Source: Pardosa pseudoannulata (taxonomy: Eukaryota > Arthropoda > Arachnida > Araneae > Lycosidae). From it: 64,000 nucleotides of DNA. The notes under the pieces were generated by a model, which ran no database searches, was not told the DNA's origin, and was given only the letters and a program-made list of their open reading frames with translations. Positions within the stretch are counted from its first letter, which is position 1, and each line of letters begins with the position of its first letter. This document shows, piece after piece, positions 59,046 through 64,000 of the stretch. Both the position numbers and the translations under genes were made by a program. The DNA lies in contig CM063500.1 of assembly GCA_032207245.1 (NCBI GenBank), positions 73,243,519-73,307,518 on the forward strand, written 5' to 3'.

Positions 59046-61598
59046 ATTTACATGTATAAGTTGAGAATTTTGGGGCTTCTTAAAGACCTAAAGTGTAAGT
59101 GTATAAGGTGGGGGTGGGGGTTAGATTATTCACAGGTCCATGGAACAGATGTAATATGCTTTTTAGCAACATTTTTTGATGTTGGGATAAAAAGTCACCA
59201 GATTGGCAAAAATTAACAAAGCTGTAACAAAAAAGTAACAGTAAAGAACAAAAAAGAGAATGCATAATGGCAAAAAGTAAATAAAGCTTGCAAAAATTTT
59301 AAAATGAGAAAACATAAAAATTGAAGTTAAAAATGACTTTTATCTATGTTATACTTGCTTCAAAACAACAGTACTATAATGGTAGCGGATCAGCTAATCT
59401 TCTAATAAACACAATTCTACTTAACCCAAAAGAAATCAATGAATTGCCAAACACAACATCTTTCTTTTTTTTTTTGTTTTCTAACCTTATAATGCTTAAA
59501 TTTAAGAAAAAGTTATCTTTTACAGGGTTTCCAGAATTTAAACTTGTTGTTAGTGTCTAAGTAAAAATACCATTGGTTGCATGGTCTAGCACTGCAATAT
59601 CATACTGAGCTCTGTGTAAGGATTCTAGATAATTGTGAAATTAACTAAGATGATAAATTTAATTAAAATTTAAAATGTAAGTTGTTTTTTCTCGCCACTT
59701 TTGAAATGTCCTAAGATATGTCCTTGTATTTAAGTTGAGGTGCAACCAATCTTTTTCCTCCATGGTTTTTAAATTGGATGATATGGCGAAAAAGGTTTGA
59801 GAAGCATTGGTCTAGAGCTTTAATTTAAAGCAACTTGAATGGAAAATATTTCCCCCACTTTACCTGCATGACGAATTTTTATTGCTTCTTGGCAACATAT
59901 TTGAATGTTCTAAAAATTTTTTTTTTTTTTTACTTTGGCTTATATATGGGTTTTGAACTTTAAGTAAATTTTTAAAGGAAAATTGTACCCTCAGATTATA
60001 TACAGATTAGCTTGTATTCAGAAATATTGGCATAAGCAATTCCATTAATTACAATGCATTAAGTTCAAATTTACCTCTGTTCCAAGTGACTGACTGTGGA
60101 TCAATGTCTAGCCTCACAAATTGACTAATTTCGTCTTCAGTCAAAGTACCAGGATCAGTTTTATGAATGCCAAGTCTCTAGAATATGAAGCATAATTAAA
60201 ATTCTGTTTGTAGTGTTTAAAAAATAGACATAAAACTTGAAAGCTGAAAAGTTACATATAAAGTTACTCATACAAATATAACTGACACATTTTTCAATAA
60301 TTAAAAATTTGCAAACATACTAAATGAACTTAATTATAAAAATATAAACTTCAATCAATATTAAAAATGTTTTTGCATATGAACTGCATTTAAACTACTT
60401 GTTTGCTTAGTCCTAAAAAATTAATTAAAGAATTAGTCCAAAAAGATTGTAGAAGTCTAGTTTTTTTTAACAAATAAATGGCTTTGTTCAAAAATTTAAT
60501 ATACTGGTTTATTTGGCGTGTGAAAGAAATTTCCTTGACTTCATCAATTCTGTTTCCCTTTATAGCAGGGGTGGCCAAGACTTCGACCGCAAAGACATTT
60601 TAGGTAGTCCATGTGACTATCCCAATAATGACCTCGGATATTAAAAATTTTATTTATGACTTATGACATAGAATTAATGAATTATTTAAAATAAAAATTT
60701 ACTACAGTTTATGCTTTAAAACCTAAAACAAACTATGCAAAATAATACAATGAATTTGTCGTTTTACAGTGGAGAATTAAACAGAAACAACTTGACAAAG
60801 TGGGATGCTTAGATTATAATATAATCGAATCAGTACCATATAATCAGTATGATATACTATACACACCGCAGTTTTTGTTGCCAAACTTGGCGGCTTAAAA
60901 CTTTCCAAGCTTTTTGGAGCTTTGTAGTGGCAACCCTGGTTCATAATGGTTCATTAACAGATGAACATTTAATTTCATGTTTACGCATTGCAATAAGCTC
61001 ATGCCAGCCACAATATGATAAATTTGTCGCAGATATACAGTGCCATAACTAAAACTAAACGCAACTAAACAAAGTGAATAGGATGGTCAATTTTTGATAT
61101 ATGAATACTTTGATTATTTCGTCAGTAAATTTTTAGTTTGTAAATATTAAGTTTTTTTAGAAAAATTAGATAATTTACCATTTTTTCTTGTTATTGAAAA
61201 TAAATATATAAACACATACATTATGTTAATTTAGCTCTGTCATTGGTAGACTGCCTTCGATTTTTTAAATATGGAGTAGACCACGGATCCCAAAAGTTTG
61301 GCCACCCCTGCTTTATAGAAATAAAATTAAATACAAGTAATAATGAAATTCAATTAAAGTAAACTGCATAAAGAAAAAACTTAGTTAATCATATTTCATT
61401 TGCAACTATATATCTTCAAATTAGTCTATTCTCAATATAGACATTTAACAGAACTTTAGGTCATTTTTACATTTGTTTTCTTATTTGGTTTTACATTTTA
61501 AAAGAGGTAAATGCTAATCCTACCTTTAGTCGATTTATTTGTATCTGAGAAAAATACTTCTTTCCTTTCTCAGATTTCACCAATCTTTTATATAAATC
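32336..61598 (-). CDS. MTHFD1: C-1-tetrahydrofolate synthase, formate-THF ligase domain (3' part, 12 exons)
   Basis: Exons in transcript order: 61598-61524, 60177-60075, 57742-57666, 48445-48305, 48215-48147, 44453-44342, 44035-43854, 43096-42996, 39622-39445, 35416-35309, 33421-33269, 32425-32336. All junctions are GT-AG and phases join to 462 codons plus TAA. Seen: [20 protein letters not shown], the formate-THF ligase signature [24 protein letters not shown], and the invariant C-terminal [19 protein letters not shown]. The enzyme joins formate to tetrahydrofolate using ATP, making 10-formyl-THF for purine and methionine synthesis. The P-loop part of the ligase and any dehydrogenase/cyclohydrolase domain lie beyond the right edge. 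Cytosolic MTHFD1 is favoured, but mitochondrial MTHFD1L cannot be excluded without the N-terminus. Introns carry many transposons; none disrupts an exon. Confidence 0.95.
32794..32982. mobile_element. hAT MITE (189 bp) in MTHFD1 last intron
   Basis: Starts CAGTGGCATATGCAGAA; the right end, reverse-complemented, starts CAGGGGCATACGCAAGGGG. It is flanked by a perfect 8-bp duplication GTACAAAT (32786-32793 and 32983-32990). It contains a run of about 24 A and has no coding capacity. Confidence 0.93.
33269..33421 (-). CDS. MTHFD1: MTHFD1 exon
   Basis: 51 codons beginning [20 protein letters not shown] and including KKGVP and [13 protein letters not shown]. Acceptor TTACAG, donor GTAAGT. Confidence 0.97.
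33548..34048 (-). repeat. Probable solo LTR (~501 bp)
   Basis: On the minus strand it begins TGTTAGTGAACC, has a TATATAAGG promoter-like motif (near 33855), an AATAAA signal (near 33615) and ends GTTTGTTACA. The flanks AATAT and AATTT match at four of five bases. No internal region or second LTR is nearby. It sits in an MTHFD1 intron in the same transcriptional sense as the gene. Confidence 0.6.
34815..34975 (+). repeat. tRNA-derived SINE, family B, old copy
   Basis: Diverged A box (TGGCTAAATGGGTAG) and B box (CCTTGAATCCTG), then the family body (TTCGGAATTAGCTTAAAG; CTCATTAGCCCTCATGT). The pentamer tail has decayed and no duplication is recognisable, so it is the oldest of the four copies. 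Confidence 0.75.
35309..35416 (-). CDS. MTHFD1: MTHFD1 exon
   Basis: 36 codons, [20 protein letters not shown] through ELFEKQ. Acceptor TTGCAG, donor GTATTG. Phase 0 at both ends. Confidence 0.95.
36880..37360 (-). pseudogene. Mariner transposase C-terminal remnant
   Basis: The minus strand carries VIFDIRGIL near 37300, then in another frame [28 protein letters not shown] and [20 protein letters not shown] (37064-37255). A decayed C-terminus near 36900 follows. This is the DDD catalytic half of a mariner transposase. The second catalytic Asp of the HHDNAPSH motif is replaced (YHNNEPSH), and there are several stops. Non-functional and in an MTHFD1 intron. Confidence 0.75.
37410..37884. mobile_element. 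hAT-like non-autonomous element (475 bp)
   Basis: The left end is CACGGATGGACAAACTTTTT; the right end, reverse-complemented, is CAGGGATGGGCAAACTACGG. Both subterminal regions carry GCGGGCC-type motifs. The 8-bp flanks CATTAGAT and CACTAAAT match at six of eight. It is an older insertion in an MTHFD1 intron. Confidence 0.82.
39445..39622 (-). CDS. MTHFD1: MTHFD1 exon
   Basis: One base plus 59 codons, from [20 protein letters not shown] to FRFLYDLK. Acceptor TTACAG, donor GTAAGC. Confidence 0.95.
40755..41235 (-). repeat. Dimeric diverged repeat with tRNA-like B box
   Basis: Two units of about 240 bp follow each other head to tail. Shared blocks in order are AGCTT-CCAGGT-ACC, GG-GAATTGCTTCCCTG-like, GAGCAACAAGCTAA, ACGAAAGTCCCAC-TAGCTT-CTCAATCA, and TGACTGAGCAAAATGA. 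On the minus strand the second unit has a B-box-like GTTCGATTCCC. It is probably a dimeric SINE or an old tandem duplication. Confidence 0.55.
41819..42590 (+). repeat. Solo LTR (772 bp) in MTHFD1 intron
   Basis: Begins TGTACCGAGG and ends CATTACAACA, flanked by an exact 5-bp duplication GAAAT (41814-41818 and 42591-42595). Its 3' third has AATAAA signals (near 42484 and 42499), as in the R/U5 part of an LTR. Much of it is GC-richer than its surroundings. It resembles neither the BEL nor the Gypsy LTR in this window, so a third LTR family is represented. Confidence 0.85.
42605..42858 (-). repeat. tRNA-derived SINE, family C
   Basis: The minus strand has an A-box-like TGGCGTTGGGGTAG and a B box GGTTTGATCCC, then a ~190-bp body (TGGGTAGATGAACTGAGGACC). 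It is flanked by a perfect 13-bp duplication AAATGTTCAAATA (42592-42604 and 42859-42871). The insertion point lies immediately beside the solo LTR. Confidence 0.92.
42996..43096 (-). CDS. MTHFD1: MTHFD1 exon
   Basis: 33 codons plus two bases, [20 protein letters not shown] then [11 protein letters not shown]. Acceptor TGACAG, donor GTAAGT. Confidence 0.95.
43854..44035 (-). CDS. MTHFD1: MTHFD1 exon with ligase signature 2
   Basis: Two bases plus 60 codons. Contains [20 protein letters not shown] and [12 protein letters not shown], which is the formate-THF ligase family signature. Acceptor TTTCAG, donor GTAAAA. Confidence 0.97.
44342..44453 (-). CDS. MTHFD1: MTHFD1 exon
   Basis: 37 codons plus one base, [20 protein letters not shown] through KDGFV. 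The near-invariant [15 protein letters not shown] block is intact. Acceptor TTTAAG, donor GTAAAT. Confidence 0.96.
45500..46255. repeat. Element with long diverged inverted arms
   Basis: The left arm (about 45505-45600) and right arm (about 46155-46255) are imperfect reverse complements, sharing CATTTTTGCCA, TGAAAGAAA-CTGG-AAAAA and TGGCAAA blocks. Between them are a tRNA-like segment with TTCGATTC (about 45715-45815) and AT-rich filler. Boundaries and superfamily are uncertain. Confidence 0.45.
46495..46730. mobile_element. piggyBac-like MITE (236 bp)
   Basis: TTAA lies on both sides (46491-46494 and 46731-46734). The ends are CCCTTTCATGGGC and, inverted, CCCTTTCGTGAGGGC. Terminal CCC and TTAA duplication are piggyBac hallmarks. 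There is no coding frame. It lies in an MTHFD1 intron. Confidence 0.8.
48147..48215 (-). CDS. MTHFD1: MTHFD1 exon
   Basis: 23 codons, [20 protein letters not shown] then TLE. Acceptor TTACAG, donor GTGATT. Phase 0 at both ends. Confidence 0.95.
48305..48445 (-). CDS. MTHFD1: MTHFD1 exon
   Basis: 47 codons, phase 0 at both ends, beginning [20 protein letters not shown]. Acceptor TTTCAG, donor GTAAGT. The intron before it is 9.2 kb and holds the Gypsy insertion; the intron after it is only 89 bp. Confidence 0.96.
48735..48840 (+). repeat. tRNA-derived SINE, family A, diverged copy
   Basis: The core TATAGTGGTTAGAATGTTGTGTTTCCAC matches the head of the SINE at 1409-1625 (minus) with few changes. 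The B-box region has decayed and the body is short. Confidence 0.6.
49739..50663 (+). repeat. Gypsy 5' LTR (925 bp)
   Basis: Begins TGTAACGGCG and ends ACGTTACA, so the outer six bases TGTAAC/GTTACA form a perfect inverted repeat. It contains two copies of a ~80-bp tandem unit (GGTCGCCTTGACCTGTCTCT ... CCGGAGAGTTT) at about 50152-50310. It has the promoter for the element; no TATA box can be fixed with confidence. Confidence 0.95.
50690..50705 (+). other. Candidate primer-binding site
   Basis: TGGTGGCAGCGGTGGG starts with TGG, as a site complementary to a tRNA CCA end would. It lies 26 bases after the LTR, where 0 to 5 is usual. The tRNA cannot be identified from sequence alone, and the site may serve another function. 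Confidence 0.4.
50946..51634 (+). other. Possible leader intron upstream of gag-pol
   Basis: A consensus donor GTGAGT (50946) and a strong pyrimidine tract ending TTTCTATTAG (51634) bracket 689 bp of very AT-rich, stop-filled leader. The acceptor lies 11 bases before the ATG at 51646. This is predicted from motifs only. Confidence 0.35.
51646..55959 (+). CDS. Gmr1-like Ty3/Gypsy gag-pol polyprotein
   Basis: 1437 codons from ATG at 51646; the frame is open further up only from a GTG. Order: charged coiled-coil-like N-terminus (about 40-85); gag with SCAN-like segment (about 137-267; [23 protein letters not shown]); CCHC knuckle ([14 protein letters not shown], 329-342); protease DSG (D386); integrase with H2C2 zinc region (near 592-632) and core D661, D720, E755; a GPY/F-like module (WVGPGII near 892); reverse transcriptase with VLDLTKGYW (D1109) and YLDD (1170-1173); RNase H (D1322, E1364, D1389) at the C-terminus. 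All catalytic residues are present and nothing breaks the frame. Gag and pol are fused with no frameshift signal. Integrase before RT is the diagnostic oddity. Confidence 0.97.
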   Translation: MAYLVRFKKVDLLALAYEMNVETSSGDRIVDICGKIKSAPNYDEDIFRACLEQLKSEREQEEAEAKAEREAAESRAYELERLRITNAAETTSLGSSRTEIYRPKRELKSLMRPFHPEHSEISLYLTLFERQASIAGIEEEEWVSQLIALLPLEISQNLIKEPEEKMSDYQYMKKVLLNRFKMKPDACRIKFTSLQKTTTWKDLVFDLRTYLNHWLEGMEVVNFETLKELLIADQLKKRATTEMKEHFLDIWGEIKDPVELGEKLDSFEAVRKIRKPTLSKFPNNEKRLERAKTNSESVSKPDNKESSPKQLESRDRRNAEFDKRRLPVCYHCHAPGHLRPNCPQRKRDNPREQINFLGEDELDKDVFGPYLSKMKVNGKEITALRDSGSSFDLVNKNYVSTKDFTGESVWLKQAIDSHFNCFAVASVILESPEFGRVKTKAAVVDREGRSVYLLGNRTARLIEEVKSKPNLCQVITRSHKRREEGTTDSELNNAEENIPAIISDGDDAHQISLPDVKENGNYLLQVDQNALACEQKKCETLTLCWEKQKKGETEFCFKDNLLFRKSVDHRGQENYQLVIPKKFRPKILSMSHEGTSAHAGVTKTKDRLLSYYFWPHCIKEVEEFVRSCDPCQRVGKPRDKKKAPLKLVPIITEVFSKINIDTVGPLPESAKGNKYLVTAICMSSKYPDAIPVTDIGLVSIIDALMALFSRYGYAREIQCDLGTSFTSNLTSEFFEKFGIRVTHSSVFHPQSNPVERFHRTLKRLLRVMCLESKEDWEKNLPAALLALRTVTHESTGFSPAELVYGKNLRMPETLLYDHWVNPGENDSAVTEYVFDLINRLKECQELAVERMTEAQNKRKFWYDKGSVRRQFKKGDRVLVLATARPNKLAVQWVGPGIIENQISDTNYLVRMQDRNKTQVYHVNMLKPYHQRAETVNLIYSESEEDKDSGKDLDIIYPEADPNVYDFESIAKDSELSKRLTDEQIGQLSELLNRRKRVFSNDPGKTDLVEFDIELISDEVIRSKPYRTSQRQTEVLKTEIQRILDLHLIEIGNSDYTSPIILVESPNKPPRPCIDFRRLNAITKKVFFPLPNIEERVELVSSASFITVLDLTKGYWQIPMSERARRFAAFTTPFGTYIPLRMAFGLVNAPFFFSQMMSQLLGECETFAVPYLDDVAIYSNTWEEHLKHLDTVLRKIEKAGLTVKPSKCRFAQKHTKYLGHIVGSGVRSPAEAKIKAVVDFPKPVTKTQIRSFLGLAGYYAHYVQNFSVIAAPLTDALKGKRKSEAIVWTEELERAFNTLKERLTSNPVLNSPDYTRPFIVQTDASDNDLGAVLSQKDSEEKEHPVLFLSKKFSDAERKYSTIEKECLAIIFAVKKLKYYLDGQEFTIVTDHNPLTWLKKQSNTNPTLLRWSLVLQPFRYKVVHRPGKENQNADCLSRL
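56202..56214 (+). other. Gypsy polypurine tract
   Basis: AGGGGGGAGGAAG is followed by a single C and then the right LTR. It is the expected plus-strand primer for reverse transcription and confirms orientation. Confidence 0.85.
56216..57109 (+). repeat. Gypsy 3' LTR (894 bp)
   Basis: Collinear with the left LTR. I count about four substitutions (for example near 56346, 56495, 56533 and 56797), a few single-base homopolymer differences, and one ~32-bp deletion that removes the end of the first tandem unit (at about 56655). Confidence 0.95.
57666..57742 (-). CDS. MTHFD1: MTHFD1 exon
   Basis: Two bases plus 25 codons. Encodes [15 protein letters not shown] then [10 protein letters not shown], the highly conserved [12 protein letters not shown] block. 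Acceptor CTCTAG, donor GTATGT. It lies 556 bp from the right end of the Gypsy element. Confidence 0.95.
57955..58035. repeat. TA/ATGT-rich simple repeat
   Basis: Irregular TATA, CATATA and TATGTATG units in an MTHFD1 intron. A shorter (TA)n lies at 58998-59048 and another at about 58530-58544. Confidence 0.8.
60075..60177 (-). CDS. MTHFD1: MTHFD1 exon
   Basis: 34 codons plus one base. Encodes [16 protein letters not shown] and [13 protein letters not shown]. The acceptor is TTCTAG and the donor GTAAAT. The split codon (G|TC) gives Val across the next junction. Confidence 0.95.
60566..61310. mobile_element. hAT non-autonomous element (745 bp) in MTHFD1 intron
   Basis: The left end is CAGGGGTGGCCAAGACTTCG; the right end, reverse-complemented, is CAGGGGTGGCCAAACTTTTG. 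A perfect 8-bp duplication CTTTATAG is present (60558-60565 and 61311-61318). A 67-codon plus frame inside has no recognisable domain. Confidence 0.93.
61524..61598 (-). CDS. MTHFD1: MTHFD1 exon (first in window)
   Basis: 25 codons, phase 0 at both ends, [12 protein letters not shown] through INRLK, between TTTTCAG and GTAGGA. It matches the segment preceding RLGI in animal enzymes. The preceding exon was searched for up to 64000 and not found. Confidence 0.93.
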
Positions 61599-62401
61599 CT
61601 GAAAATAAAAATTTATTGTAAAAGGATTAGGAATGATGGAAATCTGGAAAGAAATCTATTATAAACATAAATAAGGGCATGTAACAAAGAAGCAATCAAA
61701 AACATCATGTCTTATTAATAACTTCTTTGTTATCATAACTAAATAAACAACATATCTATTAACATCACATTTATTAAATATTCTTACAATTTTGTGCACT
61801 GAAAGTACAAAATGCCCATTTAGATTAAAAGATATTTCCAAGCAGGGTGTCGGATAGCTGGGCTCCTATCCAAAGTAGCAAACTTAGCAATAATAAAGCC
61901 ATTTAATAATAAGCCATTTTGGCTTGAATTTGTACAATACATTTTTACTAGGAAAAAATTAAATAGATAATATTCTACAAAATATAAGTTCCTACAACTT
62001 GGAAGTCTGGAACATAATTATTTTATTTTTTGTTATATTTATTGGAAATGCTAACCAGTATAAGTTAAATTTGTAACATATAAGTACATCTTTTTAAAGA
62101 TATACTGTGCTACTGTTTTCTTTTTGTTTTCTGGTTTATTTTATAGTTTACAATAAATATTTGTTATGCTGTTTTGTTTTTTAGTATGCAAAAATAATTC
62201 AATTTTAAAAGTTTGTATCCATTAATAATTTAGCTTTCTTAATAGTAGTTTTTACTGTGGCTGGAGGAAGGGCAGCAAGGATTTTTTATGGTGCTGTCTG
62301 ATAGTGTCTTATGAAGAAGAATCTATTTTAGATATGTGATTATCATCCTTGAAAATAGGGTAAATCTTTGTGCTTTAAACACCAAGCATTTATTCAAATG
62401 C

Positions 62402-62954
62402 CAGACATGCCAACATTCAGGCACTTGTGTCTGGAGCAACAGCATGGTTTGATATTTTAACATGCTAATTACAGATTATATATAAGTACATTTCTTATTA
62501 GTTTCTAAATTAACATTAAATTTTAAAATATTTACACAGTAGTAAATTGTAAAAGGCAAATTAAAATTTATGCATTTAAAAGTTTGAGTAACTTTTTCAG
62601 CTTTAACAACTTATTTTTCAGAACAGTGTTTCTTACAGCAACATTGACCCTGATTCAAATATTTCCATTTTCTAGCCTCAGGAATTCTATTGTTTGTCTA
62701 TTTAAATTTGACCTAAATTCAATTCGGTTTTCTACACAATTCTTAAAACTGTTAACATGCAGCATTACTCTGTGAAAACAGTAACATTCATCATTATTTT
62801 TTACAAAACTTTGTACTTAATTGCTGATTTGTAATATTTTAGTTTTTCAAAAGTTTTGTAATTTTCCAGAACAATCTGAGGAGTTTCCGGAGTTATCCCC
62901 TTTTCTCATTTTTCCGGAGAAACTCTGGAGAATCCAGAGTAGTTGGCATGTCTG
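62402..62954. mobile_element. MITE with 13-bp inverted ends (553 bp)
   Basis: Ends CAGACATGCCAAC and GTTGGCATGTCTG are exact inverted repeats. The flanks AAATGC and AAATAC agree at five of six bases, so the duplication is uncertain. It contains the first copy of the direct repeat that recurs at 63830. Confidence 0.6.
62589..62758 (+). repeat. Direct repeat, first copy
   Basis: About 170 bp that recur at 63830-64000 with only a few differences (for example TTCTATTGTTTG versus TTCTAGAGTTTG). The offset between copies is 1241 bp. The start of similarity is near AACTTTTTCAGC. Confidence 0.85.
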
Positions 62955-63829
62955 AAATACTCTTATAATCTAGAAGACATGAAGGTTTTCTTTGAAAAAA
63001 GTTTTTGGTAAATTTAATGCGTAGATAATGAATTACTTGTAGGAGAGTCCATAAATCCAAATTTCAAATACTTAACACTGTACTGGCAGCATTTCAGCTA
63101 AGATTCAGATATTTTAAAATACAAAATTTGCCCACAGTTTAAGTTTTCAATAGATTTATAGATACCTTAAATTCATGATGAATTTTAACTCTATTGGAAG
63201 AGACAGAGAAGGGTGCACAAGTGTTAAAAAAATTGTGTTGAGATTAGTTTTCCAGCAGGGAGTTGTTAAACATGGTTATACATTCTGTTCAATATTGTCA
63301 TTGAAAATTGAAATGTGTTTGTTTTCACTATCAATATTCTTAATATACGAGCCTGGCTATTCTGGTTAAGAAATTGAGATACTTAGTCACCATGTTGCTG
63401 AATTATTAATATTAGTTTCCTGTTTATTTCAGTTATTAATATTAACTTTCATTCTTTACTGATGTTACTTCAAAAACTTTCCCTCAAATTTTCCAACCAT
63501 GTTCAAAAATCATTAACTACTGACTAATATAAATTATAGGTGAAACACTCATATATGCAGTGGAACTTCAATCTATCATTTCTGGATTACTCATTTTCTC
63601 ACATTGTTCATTCAATTTATTTGGTCCTGAATTTATCCAAAATAAACTGTTTTTTCCCTGCATTCATCATTACCGAATATTTTGATTTACTGCTTTGATC
63701 ATCAAAGCATTTCAGTCCCATCACTCTGTATTCCCAAAAGTACTGTTTTTGTGGAATTAAACAGAACTGGAGAAATGAGGGTTTTTTTTTGTGTGTGTGT
63801 ATGTGTTGATAAAAATGTTTCAAAGTTGC

Positions 63830-64000
63830 AACTTTTTTCAGCTTTAACAACTTATTTTTCAGAACAGTGTTTCTTACAGCAACATTGACCCTGATTCAAA
63901 TATTTCCATTTTCTAGCCTCAGGAATTCTAGAGTTTGTCTATTTAAAATTTGACCTAAATTCAATTCGGTTTTCTACACAATTCTTAAAACTGTTAACAT
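63830..64000 (+). repeat. Direct repeat, second copy, runs off the window
   Basis: Matches 62589-62758 to the last base of the window, so the repeat continues beyond it. Sequences upstream of the two copies differ. Confidence 0.85.

Noticed and set aside
61599..64000. Further upstream MTHFD1 exon
   Set aside because: I searched for the conserved segment before DLYKRLV and found no matching coding block.

Overview
The window is nuclear DNA of an arthropod, most likely an arachnid. It is AT-rich, has GT-AG introns of 0.1 to 9 kb, carries metazoan BEL/Pao and Ty3/Gypsy retrotransposons and Tc1/mariner, hAT, piggyBac and Merlin DNA transposons, and holds only two host genes. The arachnid placement is an inference from overall style; no species marker was seen. 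Both host genes are on the minus strand: a single-exon ANKMY2 orthologue (24804-25898) and the last twelve exons of a C1-tetrahydrofolate synthase, MTHFD1 type (32336-61598), whose 5' part lies beyond the right edge.

Layout. 1-7.06 kb is a mosaic of transposons sitting in or beside (TA)n arrays: a deleted Tc1 copy, several tRNA-derived SINEs, a 1.4 kb hAT-like element and a MITE with about 50-bp inverted ends. 7.07-13.3 kb is a BEL/Pao element on the minus strand with an intact gag-pol frame, a tRNA-Gly-type primer site and a complete 3' LTR; its 5' LTR runs into a 100-N assembly gap. 13.4-24.8 kb is AT-rich intergenic DNA with remains of mariner, Tc1, hAT-like and Merlin elements. ANKMY2 follows. 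25.9-32.3 kb is intergenic, with a decayed KRBA2/SCAND3-type integrase, a 5'-truncated SINE, a tiny piggyBac-type MITE and a third Tc1 copy. From 32.3 kb to the right edge the DNA belongs to MTHFD1.

The MTHFD1 exons keep perfect phase (462 codons plus stop), while most of the long introns carry their own insertions: hAT MITEs with perfect 8-bp duplications, solo LTRs, SINEs, a piggyBac MITE, mariner debris, and a 7.4 kb Ty3/Gypsy element (49739-57109) in opposite orientation.

The most notable object is that Gypsy element. It has one uninterrupted gag-pol frame, near-identical LTRs and a 4-bp target duplication, so it is young. Its pol order is protease, integrase, reverse transcriptase, RNase H. 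That copia-like order in a Ty3/Gypsy element is the hallmark of the Gmr1 lineage, and its gag holds a SCAN-like segment. A second notable feature is a SINE family ending in a CCAAA-type pentamer tail, with clean target duplications at three of four copies. I saw no CRISPR array, host rRNA gene or convincing functional tRNA gene.
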